A stretch of DNA of 45,886 bases from Puniceicoccales bacterium Verruco_02. Its GTDB lineage: Bacteria > Verrucomicrobiota > Verrucomicrobiia > Opitutales > Oceanipulchritudinaceae. Under the pieces are notes generated by a model. That model was not told the origin of the DNA and did not search any database. It saw only the letters and a program-made list of their open reading frames with translations. The stretch is from contig LVBW01000015.1 in NCBI GenBank assembly GCA_001604585.1, forward strand, positions 37,001 to 82,886, written 5' to 3'. Of the stretch, positions 25,994 through 34,633 are shown piece after piece (the stretch's first letter is position 1; the number at the start of each line of letters is the position of its first letter). Both the position numbers and the translations under genes were made by a program.

Positions 25994-27820
25994 ATGAAAA
26001 CACAGTCCAGCCTTCGTCCCGTGGCCCGCGCCATAGAGCAGTTCGAGGAACTGCTCCGCCAGCATGGACTCAAGCGCGGCAGCCCCCTGCCGGCGGAAAA
26101 AGAGCTGTCCGAACGCTGGGGACTCAGCCAGTCCTCCGTCAACCGTGCGGCGCATCGTCTGATTGCCCTTGGCAGGCTACGGCGCGAGGGCTACCGGCTC
26201 TTTGCCGTGGGAGCATCAGCCGACAGTGTGGCGGGGGCCAAGGTGTATGTCATAACACACAAGATGGACCGCCTTCAGGGCATAGTGGAGGAGGGGGCGC
26301 AAAAGGGCGTCGAGGTGCGTGAGTGCTTCTTTGTCGGCCGCGACGCCGTGCGCCAACATTTGCAAAGAGCCATTGCCGAACGGGCCGACGGGGTGATATT
26401 CCGCCAAAGCGACGCTGGCTGGGAATGGGATGCCGAAGTGGCCGCTATGGATAAGCTGAACATTCCCTGCATCGTGGCGCAGGAGGCACCCGATGGACTG
26501 GCGATGGTGGCCGAGGACTGGCGCAGCGCCACGGCCCGCCTTGTAGAGCAGTTGCTTGCCGCCGGGCACAGGAGCATCGTCTGCGTAGGCTCTTTGCGGC
26601 GCAAGAACCGTTCATCGGTCATCTGCACGGCCTATGAGGAAACCTGCCTGCGTCTGGGGCTTAGCCAGAGCGCAAAGCAGCAGCACATGCTAAGCTCTCA
26701 CACCCGTCAGGCCATACGTTCATCCTTGCAGAAGATTCGCACGCGCCACCCGGACGCAACGGCGCTGATATGGTTCGACGTGGACCATCTGCGCAACCTT
26801 TTGATGGCGATGCACGACGAGCGCACCAGCATCCCGCGCGACCTATCTCTGGCGCTTGTGGGAGACACTCTTGACGCAAGGGCGAACCAGCCCCCGATTA
26901 CAAGCGCTGGCTTTGACCAGCGCACGCTGGCGCATCTTACGCTGGACCTTATGTGCTCGCAGATTGGTGCTGTGCGCCGCTTTGGCAAGGTGCAGACAAG
27001 GCCGCGCATACGGCTCGAGTCCTACCTGAGGGTGGGAGGCTCTGTGCGGGATCTGGGTTCTGTGTCCCTGCCAGAGGCGGCATCCAAGCCCTCTTCGCCA
27101 AGTCCTCACCTCTGGCCGCAGCAGCGCGAGGCTAGGCTGCGCGCAGTGCAGGAGACATGGAAAGGTGCCCACTCGCTGGCTGCCGGGGTTCCGAGCGGCA
27201 GTTTTCATCCGCTGGACCTTCGGGCGCAGGCCAATCGTTCCTTGCTAAGGCCTCACGGCTGGCTGGGGCATCTGCCGCTTAAAAACCTGCCCGCCGGGCG
27301 CAGGCGCATACACGGGGTGGACTTCGACATCATCGACGAGCACGCCAACGATGGCCGAGCGGTTATAGTCATGCAGTCCAGTCGTGGCGCTCAGCCGGTA
27401 AGAAGCCCTCTGCCGGGCAAGGTGCAGTTAGCGGTCAACAGGCGTGTGAAGGCGGTGTATTTCCTGCACGGCTGCGGCTTTGTGTCGGAAGCGGCACCCT
27501 TTGCATGGTACGATTTCCATCTTGGCGGGCATCGCACATACAGCGTTCCTCTTATCCCGCTTGGTCTTGGCAGTGCGGATGATCCTTGTGTGTCCGGGGC
27601 CAACATTCAGGACTGGTGGGCGGACTTTCCGCAGTTCGACGCGCCGCATGTTCGCCACCTTGTTCTGGCTGAGAATGGCGATCCTTACGAGTACGAGCGT
27701 TACCTCTACACCTTTGAATGGGTCAATCCCGAGCCGGAGCGCCCATTGCTGAGTCTGGACATACGTTCCAACCCAGACGACCCGGCTACGCTGGGCCTAC
27801 TGGCCGTGACGCTCTTGTAA
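25994..27820 (+). CDS. GntR-type regulator with LacI-like sensor and C-terminal beta-sandwich domain
   Basis: A 608-residue transcription factor in three parts. Residues 1-75 are a GntR winged helix (LPAEKELSERWGLSQSSVNRA). Residues 80-350 are a LacI/periplasmic-binding-type sensor (VYVITHKMD, ADGVIFRQ, GHRSIVCVGS, ITSAGFDQR, and RIRLESYLRVGGS as the usual closing strand). Residues about 415-608 are an extra domain with GWLGHLPLKNL, GVDFDIID, NDGRAVIVM, VKAVYFLHGCG, QDWWADF and the closing LGLLAVTLL. That last domain follows the same order of motifs as residues 50-216 of the secreted glycosidase at 10227. There is no signal peptide, so it acts in the cytoplasm. Ordinary GntR-LacI hybrids end near residue 360. 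An operator candidate lies upstream. Confidence 0.9.
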   Translation: MKTQSSLRPVARAIEQFEELLRQHGLKRGSPLPAEKELSERWGLSQSSVNRAAHRLIALGRLRREGYRLFAVGASADSVAGAKVYVITHKMDRLQGIVEEGAQKGVEVRECFFVGRDAVRQHLQRAIAERADGVIFRQSDAGWEWDAEVAAMDKLNIPCIVAQEAPDGLAMVAEDWRSATARLVEQLLAAGHRSIVCVGSLRRKNRSSVICTAYEETCLRLGLSQSAKQQHMLSSHTRQAIRSSLQKIRTRHPDATALIWFDVDHLRNLLMAMHDERTSIPRDLSLALVGDTLDARANQPPITSAGFDQRTLAHLTLDLMCSQIGAVRRFGKVQTRPRIRLESYLRVGGSVRDLGSVSLPEAASKPSSPSPHLWPQQREARLRAVQETWKGAHSLAAGVPSGSFHPLDLRAQANRSLLRPHGWLGHLPLKNLPAGRRRIHGVDFDIIDEHANDGRAVIVMQSSRGAQPVRSPLPGKVQLAVNRRVKAVYFLHGCGFVSEAAPFAWYDFHLGGHRTYSVPLIPLGLGSADDPCVSGANIQDWWADFPQFDAPHVRHLVLAENGDPYEYERYLYTFEWVNPEPERPLLSLDIRSNPDDPATLGLLAVTLL

Positions 27821-27937
27821 GTAGCGTAGCATGTGGACAGACTAACTGGCTGTGGCAGCTGCTTCCAGCCGTCAGCTCTGGATTGGACGGCACAATTTCG
27901 GCAAACTTACCTGACGGGAACTGGCGTACATAGAAAA

Positions 27938-27961
27938 GGGCTGCCGTTTGGCCGACAGCCC
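27938..27961 (-). terminator. intrinsic terminator of the permease gene
   Basis: 9-bp stem GGGCTGCCG / CGACAGCCC with one mismatch, followed on the minus strand by TTTTCTAT. It begins 30 bases after the permease stop. Confidence 0.75.
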
Positions 27962-27990
27962 CTGTTGAGTTCTTGCGGAACGTTCGGCCT

Positions 27991-29373
27991 CTAGTGGCAG
28001 CCGCAGCCGCCTTTGCCCTCGCCCTTGCCCTGCTCGTGGCCACCGCAGCATTCGCCCGGTTCGCGGCCCTCTTCACGGCACTTGCAGTCTTCGCCCTGCC
28101 CGTGCTCGTGGCCGCCGCAGCACTCGTGTTTTTCCTCATGCGCCACCTCTTGAGCGTGCCTTCCGTGGCCACCGCAGCAGCAGTGTTCGTGTCCCATTGC
28201 GTTATCCTCTTTATGTATTGTTGTTTTGCCGCCGGTGTCTGCCGGGGCGTTCGTTTTAATGGTATTTGTCATGCAGCATGAGCCGTGCTCCGCGCCTTTT
28301 GTAGTGGCAGATTGCGCAGATTCCACTGCCTTGTTCGCGCAGCAACATGAGGAGCCTGCCTCCGCCGTACTGCCAAGACGAAGGGCCAGCCGAGCATACA
28401 TTCCTCTTAGCATCATGGCTATGAAGATGACTCCCGAAAGCTGCCCTAGCGGAGAGACTGTCTCGTGCATGTGCGGCATCTGAGCGAGCATACTCTCCCT
28501 GCCAAGCCCTGCGTCCACCAAGGCCCCGACTAGCCATGCGCAGCCGATTATCGAGGCTACATAGGCCAGTATGGCGGGGGTCCCTAGGTAGCGGCGCATA
28601 GTCGTAATGGTTGCCATGTTCGTAGCCGGGCCGCTGATGAGGAACACGAGCGCGCTGCCGGGGCTGAAGCCTGCCTGCATCATGGCGAGTGCCAGCGGGA
28701 TGGAACCTGCCGAGCAGACATACAGGGGAATGGCAAACAGGGTGACCGCAATGTAGGCCGTGATTCCCTGCAATCCGTAGCTAGCCGCAAAGTCGGCCGA
28801 TAGGAAGGCCGATACCGCTCCCGCCAGCAGGATGCCAGTGATTAGCGAGGGAGCCATGTCCTGTGGCATCCTGATGAACGCATAGCGCAGGGCTTCGGTC
28901 AGCCTTGGCCGGACCTTGTCCGGGGCAATGGCATCTTCCCGGTACGGCATTACAGGTTCTTTGCGGGTGACAAATTGCACTGCCAGCCCGGCCGTGATGC
29001 CCGTTACAAAGGCCATGCATATGCGCACTATGGCCATCATCGGCCCAAGCATTCCCCAAGTGGCCAACGCGCTGTCCACTCCCGTCTCCGGCGTGGAAGC
29101 AAGGAAGGCGGCCGTGGCTCCCTTGCCCGCACCTTTTTCGCGTATGGCGGCTGCAACGGGTATCACTCCGCAGGAGCAGAGCGGCATGGGCACTCCCACG
29201 AGGGTGGCTTTGACGATGCTGCCAAAGCCGGGCCTGCCAAGCACCTTGGTCACCAGCGAGCGGCGCAGGCACAGCGAAATGAGGCCAGCGAGGGCAAAGC
29301 CGATAAGTAGCCAGGGGGCGAGCTGGGTGGTCATGGACCAGACTGCGCGCAGGTATTGTTCAGAGAAGTTCAC
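27991..29373 (-). CDS. heavy-metal efflux permease (SO_0444/DUF318 family) with metal-binding tail
   Basis: An inner-membrane permease thought to export Cu, Zn or Cd (the ArsP-like UPF0718 superfamily). Residues 1-about 340 have eight or more hydrophobic segments with the family motifs PLCSCGVIPVAAAIREKGAG and FLISGPATNMAT. The cytosolic tail (about 350-460) is packed with metal ligands: SSCCCANK, GSCCM, HEHCCCGGHGRH, HECCGGHEHGQ, CKC, ECCGGHEQGK and GCGCH, with Gly-His-Glu spacers, so it should buffer soft metals. The GTG start overlaps the TGA of merR (GTGA), so the two genes are translationally coupled. Controlled by the MerR-type promoter at 29832-29862. Confidence 0.92.
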   Translation of the reverse strand: MNFSEQYLRAVWSMTTQLAPWLLIGFALAGLISLCLRRSLVTKVLGRPGFGSIVKATLVGVPMPLCSCGVIPVAAAIREKGAGKGATAAFLASTPETGVDSALATWGMLGPMMAIVRICMAFVTGITAGLAVQFVTRKEPVMPYREDAIAPDKVRPRLTEALRYAFIRMPQDMAPSLITGILLAGAVSAFLSADFAASYGLQGITAYIAVTLFAIPLYVCSAGSIPLALAMMQAGFSPGSALVFLISGPATNMATITTMRRYLGTPAILAYVASIIGCAWLVGALVDAGLGRESMLAQMPHMHETVSPLGQLSGVIFIAMMLRGMYARLALRLGSTAEAGSSCCCANKAVESAQSATTKGAEHGSCCMTNTIKTNAPADTGGKTTIHKEDNAMGHEHCCCGGHGRHAQEVAHEEKHECCGGHEHGQGEDCKCREEGREPGECCGGHEQGKGEGKGGCGCH

Positions 29374-29825
29374 TTCATGGACCTTTCTGCCTTAGCGTGT
29401 GTGCCTTCGCGGAACAGGGCCAGTATTGGGCACTCGGACTTGTCTGCCCCGTGTCCGGGGCAGGCCTCGACAGCGTCGGAGAGTAACTTTCGCATTTGCT
29501 GCAAGCTGGCTATTCGTTCGTCAATCCAGCGGACCTTTTCCAGCGCCAGTTCGTGAAAGGTGCCCGCGTCTGTGCGCGCGTTGGTGCTCAGGTGCAGCAG
29601 GCGGCGGATTTCCTCCAGCGTGAAGCCCAGTTCCTTGGCGTGGAGTATGAAGCCGAGTCTGTCGGCTGCGTCCTGCCCATACTGGCGATAGTTGCTTAGC
29701 GTGCGACGCGGGGCGGGAAGCAAGCCCTCGCGTTCATAGTAGCGGATTGTCTCCACCCCCACGCCCGATGATCGCGCAAGCTGGCCGATGCTGAAACCTG
29801 TGGGTGCGTTGCGAGGCATGTTCAT
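29370..29825 (-). CDS. MerR-family metal-responsive regulator
   Basis: A 151-residue dimeric activator. The N-terminal winged helix reads FSIGQLARSSGVGVETIRYYEREGLL. The dimer helix follows, and the metal loop has cysteines in CPGHGADKSEC, spaced as in ZntR/CadR/PbrR proteins, with a further His between them. It probably senses Zn, Cd or Pb. First gene of a two-gene operon with the permease. Its own promoter has the 19-base spacer typical of MerR targets. The predicted transcription start coincides with the ATG at 29825, implying a leaderless message; a second ATG at 29819 is the alternative. Confidence 0.93.
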   Translation of the reverse strand: MNMPRNAPTGFSIGQLARSSGVGVETIRYYEREGLLPAPRRTLSNYRQYGQDAADRLGFILHAKELGFTLEEIRRLLHLSTNARTDAGTFHELALEKVRWIDERIASLQQMRKLLSDAVEACPGHGADKSECPILALFREGTHAKAERSMK

Positions 29826-29831
29826 GCTGAC

Positions 29832-29862
29832 AATATAACCCCGTAGCTTACTACAGAGTCAA
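29832..29862 (-). promoter_or_regulatory. MerR-type promoter/operator
   Basis: On the minus strand TTGACT (29862-29857), then a 19-base spacer holding the dyad CTGTAG-TAAG-CTACGG, then TATATT (29837-29832). The overlong spacer and central dyad are the hallmark of MerR-activated promoters. The -10 box ends six bases before the merR ATG. Confidence 0.85.
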
Positions 29863-29877
29863 GGGGTGATTGAGGAA

Positions 29878-29899
29878 AAGTTTAGGCATAGCTAAACTT
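29878..29899 (-). terminator. intrinsic terminator of the dnaJ-type gene
   Basis: Perfect 8-bp stem AAGTTTAG / CTAAACTT with a 6-base loop, followed on the minus strand by TTCCTC after TT. It starts 37 bases after the DnaJ stop. Confidence 0.65.
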
Positions 29900-29935
29900 G
29901 TTTCGTTGTGGAAAGCAAAGAAGTAAGTGGTGCTA

Positions 29936-30961
29936 TCAAGCCCTTGGGTTGAAGTCCGATTCTTTGGCCAGTTCCTGCCACAGTTGGCGTTCGCGCTCGC
30001 CAATATGGTCTGGCACGTCGATAAGTACGGGTAGGAGCAGGTCGCCCCTGCGTCCGTCTGGCAGGGGAAGGCCTCGGCCGCGCACGCGCAGTTGGGTGCC
30101 AGCCTGTGCTCCTTCGGGCACGCGCACGCTCACCCCGCCGTCCGGAGTTGGCACCTTGATTACGGAGCCAAGGACGGCTTCCCAAGGGGCAAGCTCAAGG
30201 TCGTACACCAGATCGTCGCCGTCCACGCGGAACTGCGGGTGCAGGGCGTAGCGGATGTTCAGGAACAGGTCTCCGGCCCCTCCGCTGCCCATGCCGGGGT
30301 CTCCCTTGCCCGGCACGCGCAGGCGCTGGCCCTCGCGCACTCCGGGGGGGATGCGGACCTTGAAGCTCTCCTTTTCCTCGGCCCCGGAGCGGGTGTTGCG
30401 GCGCATGCTTACTTCGCGCAGCGAGCCGTTGAACACTTCCTCAAGAGTCACGGCTATGTCGCCATTTACATCCGCTCCGCGCACCGCGAAGCCCTTGGGT
30501 CCGCTCTTTGCCTTTGGCGCAGTTTGCGTGCTCTTGGCGAAGGGGTCTGCTGTGGCCCCGCCTTTGCCAAAGCGGGAGAATACACCGCCTGAGCCGAAGA
30601 ACTCCTCGAAAAAGTCTGAAAAGCCCGTTCCGTCGAAGCGGTAGTTGCGCCCGCCTTCGCCTGTCTGGGATGCGTCGGCCCAGTTTTGCCAGTTGGCGGA
30701 GCCTGCCTGTGCTGCGCCCGGTCGTGGAGCGGTGCGGGTTTTCCAGCCAGCCTGAAGCTCGTCGTACTGGCGTCGCTTCTCGGCGTCGCTCAACACCTCG
30801 TGAGCCTCGTTTATCTCCTTGAACTTGCGGTCGGCGTTGATTTTGTCCGTGGCCACGTCGGGGTGGAACTTGCGCGCCAGCTTGCGGAAAGCCTTGCGGA
30901 TGTCGTCTTTGCTGGCTGTGCGGGGCACGCCGAGTATCGCGTAGTAGTCCTTGAAGTCCAT
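29936..30961 (-). CDS. CbpA-type DnaJ (class B J-protein)
   Basis: Co-chaperone that stimulates DnaK. From the ATG at 30961 (341 residues; an upstream ATG at 30979 adds six) it begins [20 protein letters not shown]. The J-domain has the HPD motif in [10 protein letters not shown] Gly/Phe-poor linker contains [21 protein letters not shown]. The two C-terminal substrate-binding barrels ([14 protein letters not shown] and [12 protein letters not shown]) have no zinc-finger CxxCxGxG repeats. This is therefore the CbpA/DnaJB class, not DnaJ proper. No CbpM-like modulator adjoins it. Confidence 0.93.
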   Translation of the reverse strand: MDFKDYYAILGVPRTASKDDIRKAFRKLARKFHPDVATDKINADRKFKEINEAHEVLSDAEKRRQYDELQAGWKTRTAPRPGAAQAGSANWQNWADASQTGEGGRNYRFDGTGFSDFFEEFFGSGGVFSRFGKGGATADPFAKSTQTAPKAKSGPKGFAVRGADVNGDIAVTLEEVFNGSLREVSMRRNTRSGAEEKESFKVRIPPGVREGQRLRVPGKGDPGMGSGGAGDLFLNIRYALHPQFRVDGDDLVYDLELAPWEAVLGSVIKVPTPDGGVSVRVPEGAQAGTQLRVRGRGLPLPDGRRGDLLLPVLIDVPDHIGERERQLWQELAKESDFNPRA

Positions 30962-31102
30962 GTACGGCGCAGAATTCAACAGGCAAAGTCTAGATCATGC
31001 AAGCGCTGGCCTGCATTGGGAGCTGGTTAGCAAGGCGAGAGGGTTGCAAGTGGGGTGGCATGTCGCGGACTTGGAGAAGCGAAGAATAATCTGCCAAGTA
31101 AA

Positions 31103-31130
31103 AGGCCCGGCGGTCTGCACCGCCGGGCCT
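31103..31130 (-). terminator. intrinsic terminator of the surface-protein gene
   Basis: Perfect 11-bp stem AGGCCCGGCGG / CCGCCGGGCCT with a 6-base loop, followed on the minus strand by TTTACTT. It starts 52 bases after the stop codon. Confidence 0.85.
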
Positions 31131-31181
31131 CGCTACCCGCTTTCAAGCTTAATAGCTTAATGCGTTCCTATCCAAGAGTTG

Positions 31182-34100
31182 TTATTCAATGAAGCTGTCA
31201 GACAGTTCGAGGACATAGCCTTCGCCTGTAGCATTCCAAGTGTAGAACACGCGCTCGGGGGCATTGCCGTTAATGAGGCAGTACCAGTTGCCCGTCGAGT
31301 AGTTATACATGTAGGGATACTTTTCAATGCTGACATACCACCAAGTGCTGGTGACGCTGTCGTAGAGGCATATGGCTTTGTCGCCTTCAATCACATACTG
31401 CCAGCCGTGGGTGTTGGTGTAGATCCAAGGATAGCTGGCGACTTCTGCGTAGAATGTGCCGAGCCATTCGGACTTGAACCAGTTCGAGCTGTTGGGCTTG
31501 TTGTCTGTATCCAAACCTGCCCAACCCATACCTATGTACTTGTCGCCACCGCTGATTACTGTGTAACCGGCTAGGTAGTCATAGCCTGTGCCTTTCTTGG
31601 CGTCTTCATCGCTGATATAATACTTGGCGCTTATGTTGCCACTTGCAGCCGGGACATACTTGTATGATGCATGATCCCAGACCATGTAGTTGCCAGAGGC
31701 AATGACCTGATCCTTTGTGAACTTGTCAAACAGGGCTAGATAGCCGCCATTGCTCAGGCATATGTAGTTCTCTTCGCCTTTGAGCACATCAGTTGCGCTA
31801 TCGTTGCTGATGCTGAGGACATCGGTCTGAACCAAGGCCTTGCTGTCGATTGACAGAGTGTTGGCCGAACCATACGTGCCAAGATTGATGTTCTTGGTGA
31901 TGAGGGTTGTTCCGTTCCCGCTTACATACACATCGTTCATGTAGCCAACGGTCTTGTCGGCATCCTTGGCCGGACTGCGTGCATCACCAACGCCTATGTT
32001 TACGGTCGTGCTCTTGACATTTGAGCCGTTTTCGATGCTTATCCTGTTGAAACGTCCCTTCTCGCCAATGTTGATTGTGGTGGCGCTGACTATGGAGGAG
32101 GAGATGTTCAGCTCGTTCTCGCGGCTGAAGTATCTGGCTACAACTGACACGCCTTCCTTGTAGGTATGTCCCCAAGCACCGATCGTGATATCACCGGTTA
32201 CCAGAACGTTGGATTTGTTCTTGATATCGATCGTGTTGTAGGAGCCGTAGTAACCCAGCGTTATGAAGCTGATGCCTGTATCCTTGGCTCCGTCCTTGCC
32301 AACAGCGGCAAGAAGGGTGCTGCCGTCGATGAGGACGCTGTTGTAGCTGCCGAGGGCCGTGTTGTCGTTCGCAACGTCGGATAGCTCGCCGTATCCGACA
32401 TCGAGGCTGCCGGGCATGGTAACGCTGGAGTTAGTGAAGCTGATCTCATTGGCCGTGCCAAAGGATCCTACACTAAGATACGATATGCTAGCTTCTGAAT
32501 CGCTGACGATTAGCTTGTTGTCGGAGCCACTATGACCCACGTACGTAGATCCAGCGTTCTTCAGCACTGCTCCGTCGCTTACCGTCAGGCTGTTGCCTGA
32601 GCCATATAAGCCTATGTATATATCATTGCTGCTTGCATCAAGAGTGCTCCTTGTTACTTTTTTGGGATCACTTGCATCATGCCCGCTCACAAGGACGCTG
32701 TTGTTGCAGCCGTAGGAGGCATAGTCGCTGATCGCTTTTCCTTCGGCGTTGGTAGCGGTGCTTCTAATCCCATTACCAACTTTTAGTCTTCTTGTCAGAG
32801 TGACAGTAGAGCTTCCTAGTATTTCGAGCTTGTTGCTGCTGCCCCAATAGCCAACGTCGGTATATCCGCTCTTGTATGAGGTAGCACCCTGTATTGTCAT
32901 GCTGTTGCCGCTGCCGTAGGTCGGGCTGCCGGGAATGGTTTTCCCGTCTGCATCCTTGCTCCATCCGTAGTAGCCATCTCCGATATATGTATAATTGTCA
33001 TCTCCGATGCTAACCGTGGCATTATCGAAGAGCACAGTGTTGTCGCTGCCCTTTTCTCCAAGCTTAAAGCTACCTGTCGATGTGTAAGTTGCACCATTGG
33101 TGACTTCCAGCTTGTTGGCGGAGCCTTCATTGCCAATATCCGTCCACGTTATTCCGCTAATTGTGCTCTTCTTTCCATCCACCTTGACGGTGTTGTTGTC
33201 GGCACTTGCTTCGTCACCAATGTTTAACGCAAAGCCTGTTCCCGTAAGGGTTGTGCCTTCGGTGATGCTCAGGCTGTTGCCTGCACCGTTGATACCAACG
33301 CTTACTTTGCTTCCGGTTGTGGTCAGCTTGGTGACGTAGGTGGTGTCGCCGATGAGTGTCGATCCGGAAATCGAAAGGCTGTTGTTGTCGCTGCCTTCGT
33401 TGGTACCAAGTGTTATGGAACCGCTGGTGGCTACTGCACCGCCGTCGATCTCGACCTTGTTTTCTGAACCGTAAACGCCTATGTTTAGTGCGCCCGTGTT
33501 GGTGAAGATGGCTTCCTTAACAAGAAGAACATTGTTCGCATCTCTTTCCGTTGCAACGCCAGAAATAGTAAGCGTGTTCTTGTCGCTTTTCGTTACGACC
33601 TTCTTGGCGTCAATCTCACCAAGTCCTACGTCCACGCTGGATGCGGTAAGTGTGGTGCCCTTGCCAACGCTGACGCTGTTCTCAGAACCCTTTTCGCCGA
33701 TGATAAGGAAGCCTGCTTTTGCTTCAGAGCCAATATCGGACAGGCTGAGGCTGTTGCCATTGCTTGCGTAGCTAACCTTGTTCAGCTCATGCGCGCTGCC
33801 GATGGTGGTGGAATGAGAAGAAAGAAAGGACTTGCCGGTTACGTTTACCTTGTTTTGGCCGCCAGCTTCGCCGACGAGCAGTAAGACTGCCCCGGTATCC
33901 CATTCCGCGGCCTTGCCGAGAATGACGATGTTGCCGGAGCTTGTGGAAGTGGTTTTCTTGTCTGCGTCGTATTTACCACTGCCCAGAACGCCGCCTTCGG
34001 TGTCTAGAGAGGTGCCGGAGATGGTCAGCTTGTTGCCCGACTTGGTCAAACCTACGGTAAGGAAATCTGTTGTAAGTATGCCGGTGTTTGCCTGACTTAC

Positions 34101-34283
34101 GTCAACAAGGTAAACTTTGCCAGTGTCGATGGTGCTTTTTACATCGGCTCCAGTGATGGGATCTGTTTCAGTGCCAGTGCCAGCGCCGAATACTGCGCAG
34201 ACTGGCGCGCTGAGCAAGATGGCCGCTGCTGTGGCACGTGCCAGCGAGCGACGCTTGGTCGAGTATGGGTAGTAATTTTTCAT
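31182..34283 (-). CDS. large secreted repeat protein with aromatic C-terminal module
   Basis: About 1,033 residues from the ATG at 34283. The signal sequence is KRRSLARATAAAILLSAPV then CAVFG. Most of the protein (about 60-850) is a beta-solenoid-like array of degenerate repeats with 'GSeN.l.i..gs.l..t..l.iG..G' spacing and very high Ser, Gly, Asn and Thr. It resembles bacterial adhesins, but no autotransporter barrel follows. Instead, the last 110 residues hold three aromatic repeats (YPWIYTNTHGWQYV, LYDSVTSTWWYVS, YPYMYNYSTGNWYCL), a module found at the C-termini of PVC-group exoproteins and possibly a sorting or anchoring signal. Divergent from the XRE gene, with four operator-like sites between. 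The codon and amino-acid make-up differs from its neighbours. Confidence 0.75.
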   Translation of the reverse strand: MKNYYPYSTKRRSLARATAAAILLSAPVCAVFGAGTGTETDPITGADVKSTIDTGKVYLVDVSQANTGILTTDFLTVGLTKSGNKLTISGTSLDTEGGVLGSGKYDADKKTTSTSSGNIVILGKAAEWDTGAVLLLVGEAGGQNKVNVTGKSFLSSHSTTIGSAHELNKVSYASNGNSLSLSDIGSEAKAGFLIIGEKGSENSVSVGKGTTLTASSVDVGLGEIDAKKVVTKSDKNTLTISGVATERDANNVLLVKEAIFTNTGALNIGVYGSENKVEIDGGAVATSGSITLGTNEGSDNNSLSISGSTLIGDTTYVTKLTTTGSKVSVGINGAGNSLSITEGTTLTGTGFALNIGDEASADNNTVKVDGKKSTISGITWTDIGNEGSANKLEVTNGATYTSTGSFKLGEKGSDNTVLFDNATVSIGDDNYTYIGDGYYGWSKDADGKTIPGSPTYGSGNSMTIQGATSYKSGYTDVGYWGSSNKLEILGSSTVTLTRRLKVGNGIRSTATNAEGKAISDYASYGCNNSVLVSGHDASDPKKVTRSTLDASSNDIYIGLYGSGNSLTVSDGAVLKNAGSTYVGHSGSDNKLIVSDSEASISYLSVGSFGTANEISFTNSSVTMPGSLDVGYGELSDVANDNTALGSYNSVLIDGSTLLAAVGKDGAKDTGISFITLGYYGSYNTIDIKNKSNVLVTGDITIGAWGHTYKEGVSVVARYFSRENELNISSSIVSATTINIGEKGRFNRISIENGSNVKSTTVNIGVGDARSPAKDADKTVGYMNDVYVSGNGTTLITKNINLGTYGSANTLSIDSKALVQTDVLSISNDSATDVLKGEENYICLSNGGYLALFDKFTKDQVIASGNYMVWDHASYKYVPAASGNISAKYYISDEDAKKGTGYDYLAGYTVISGGDKYIGMGWAGLDTDNKPNSSNWFKSEWLGTFYAEVASYPWIYTNTHGWQYVIEGDKAICLYDSVTSTWWYVSIEKYPYMYNYSTGNWYCLINGNAPERVFYTWNATGEGYVLELSDSFIE

Positions 34284-34409
34284 GGTATAGGAGAAATCCA
34301 CCGCCATGCCGCCGTTTGCACCATGCGCACGGGGCAGAGGTATGATTCGTCAGCGACTTTCCCGCTCAACAGGAATAGTTTCAAGAATTAACTCCAACGA
34401 GTCGCGTTT

Positions 34410-34599
34410 TGCGGCGTGATGCACCGTATGGCTTTCGCGTGCGATTAAGCCATGACGGCGTGGCGCGCCGCATAATGAAGCTAATAGACCAACCGGCTCC
34501 GGCGTGGCACGTCGCAAGCTTGCATGGATTTGACCAATATATTCCATAGTATTTTGATAATAGCTAAAATACTTGCGTTTTGCGGCGCGTTGTGCCGTA
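34410..34599. repeat. array of four 19-bp dyad sites (operator-like)
   Basis: Four related 19-mers with the consensus TGCGRCGYGNNRYRCCGNM lie at 34410-34428 (+), 34454-34472 (-), 34498-34516 (-) and 34581-34599 (+). The first three start exactly 44 bases apart. Copies 1 and 4 share TTTTGCGGCG and CCGTA. Each has imperfect dyad symmetry (TGCGGCG and CGCCGCA halves). They fill the space between the surface-protein gene and the XRE regulator, fitting cooperative repressor binding. REP-type repeats are the alternative. Confidence 0.6.
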
Positions 34600-34633
34600 A
34601 CGTTTTTTCATGCTACATGGAATAATAAGAATC

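Noticed and set aside
31182-34283. CRISPR array or DNA tandem repeat in the surface-protein gene
   Set aside because: The repetition is at protein level (degenerate GSxN units of variable spacing); there are no identical DNA repeats with regular spacers.
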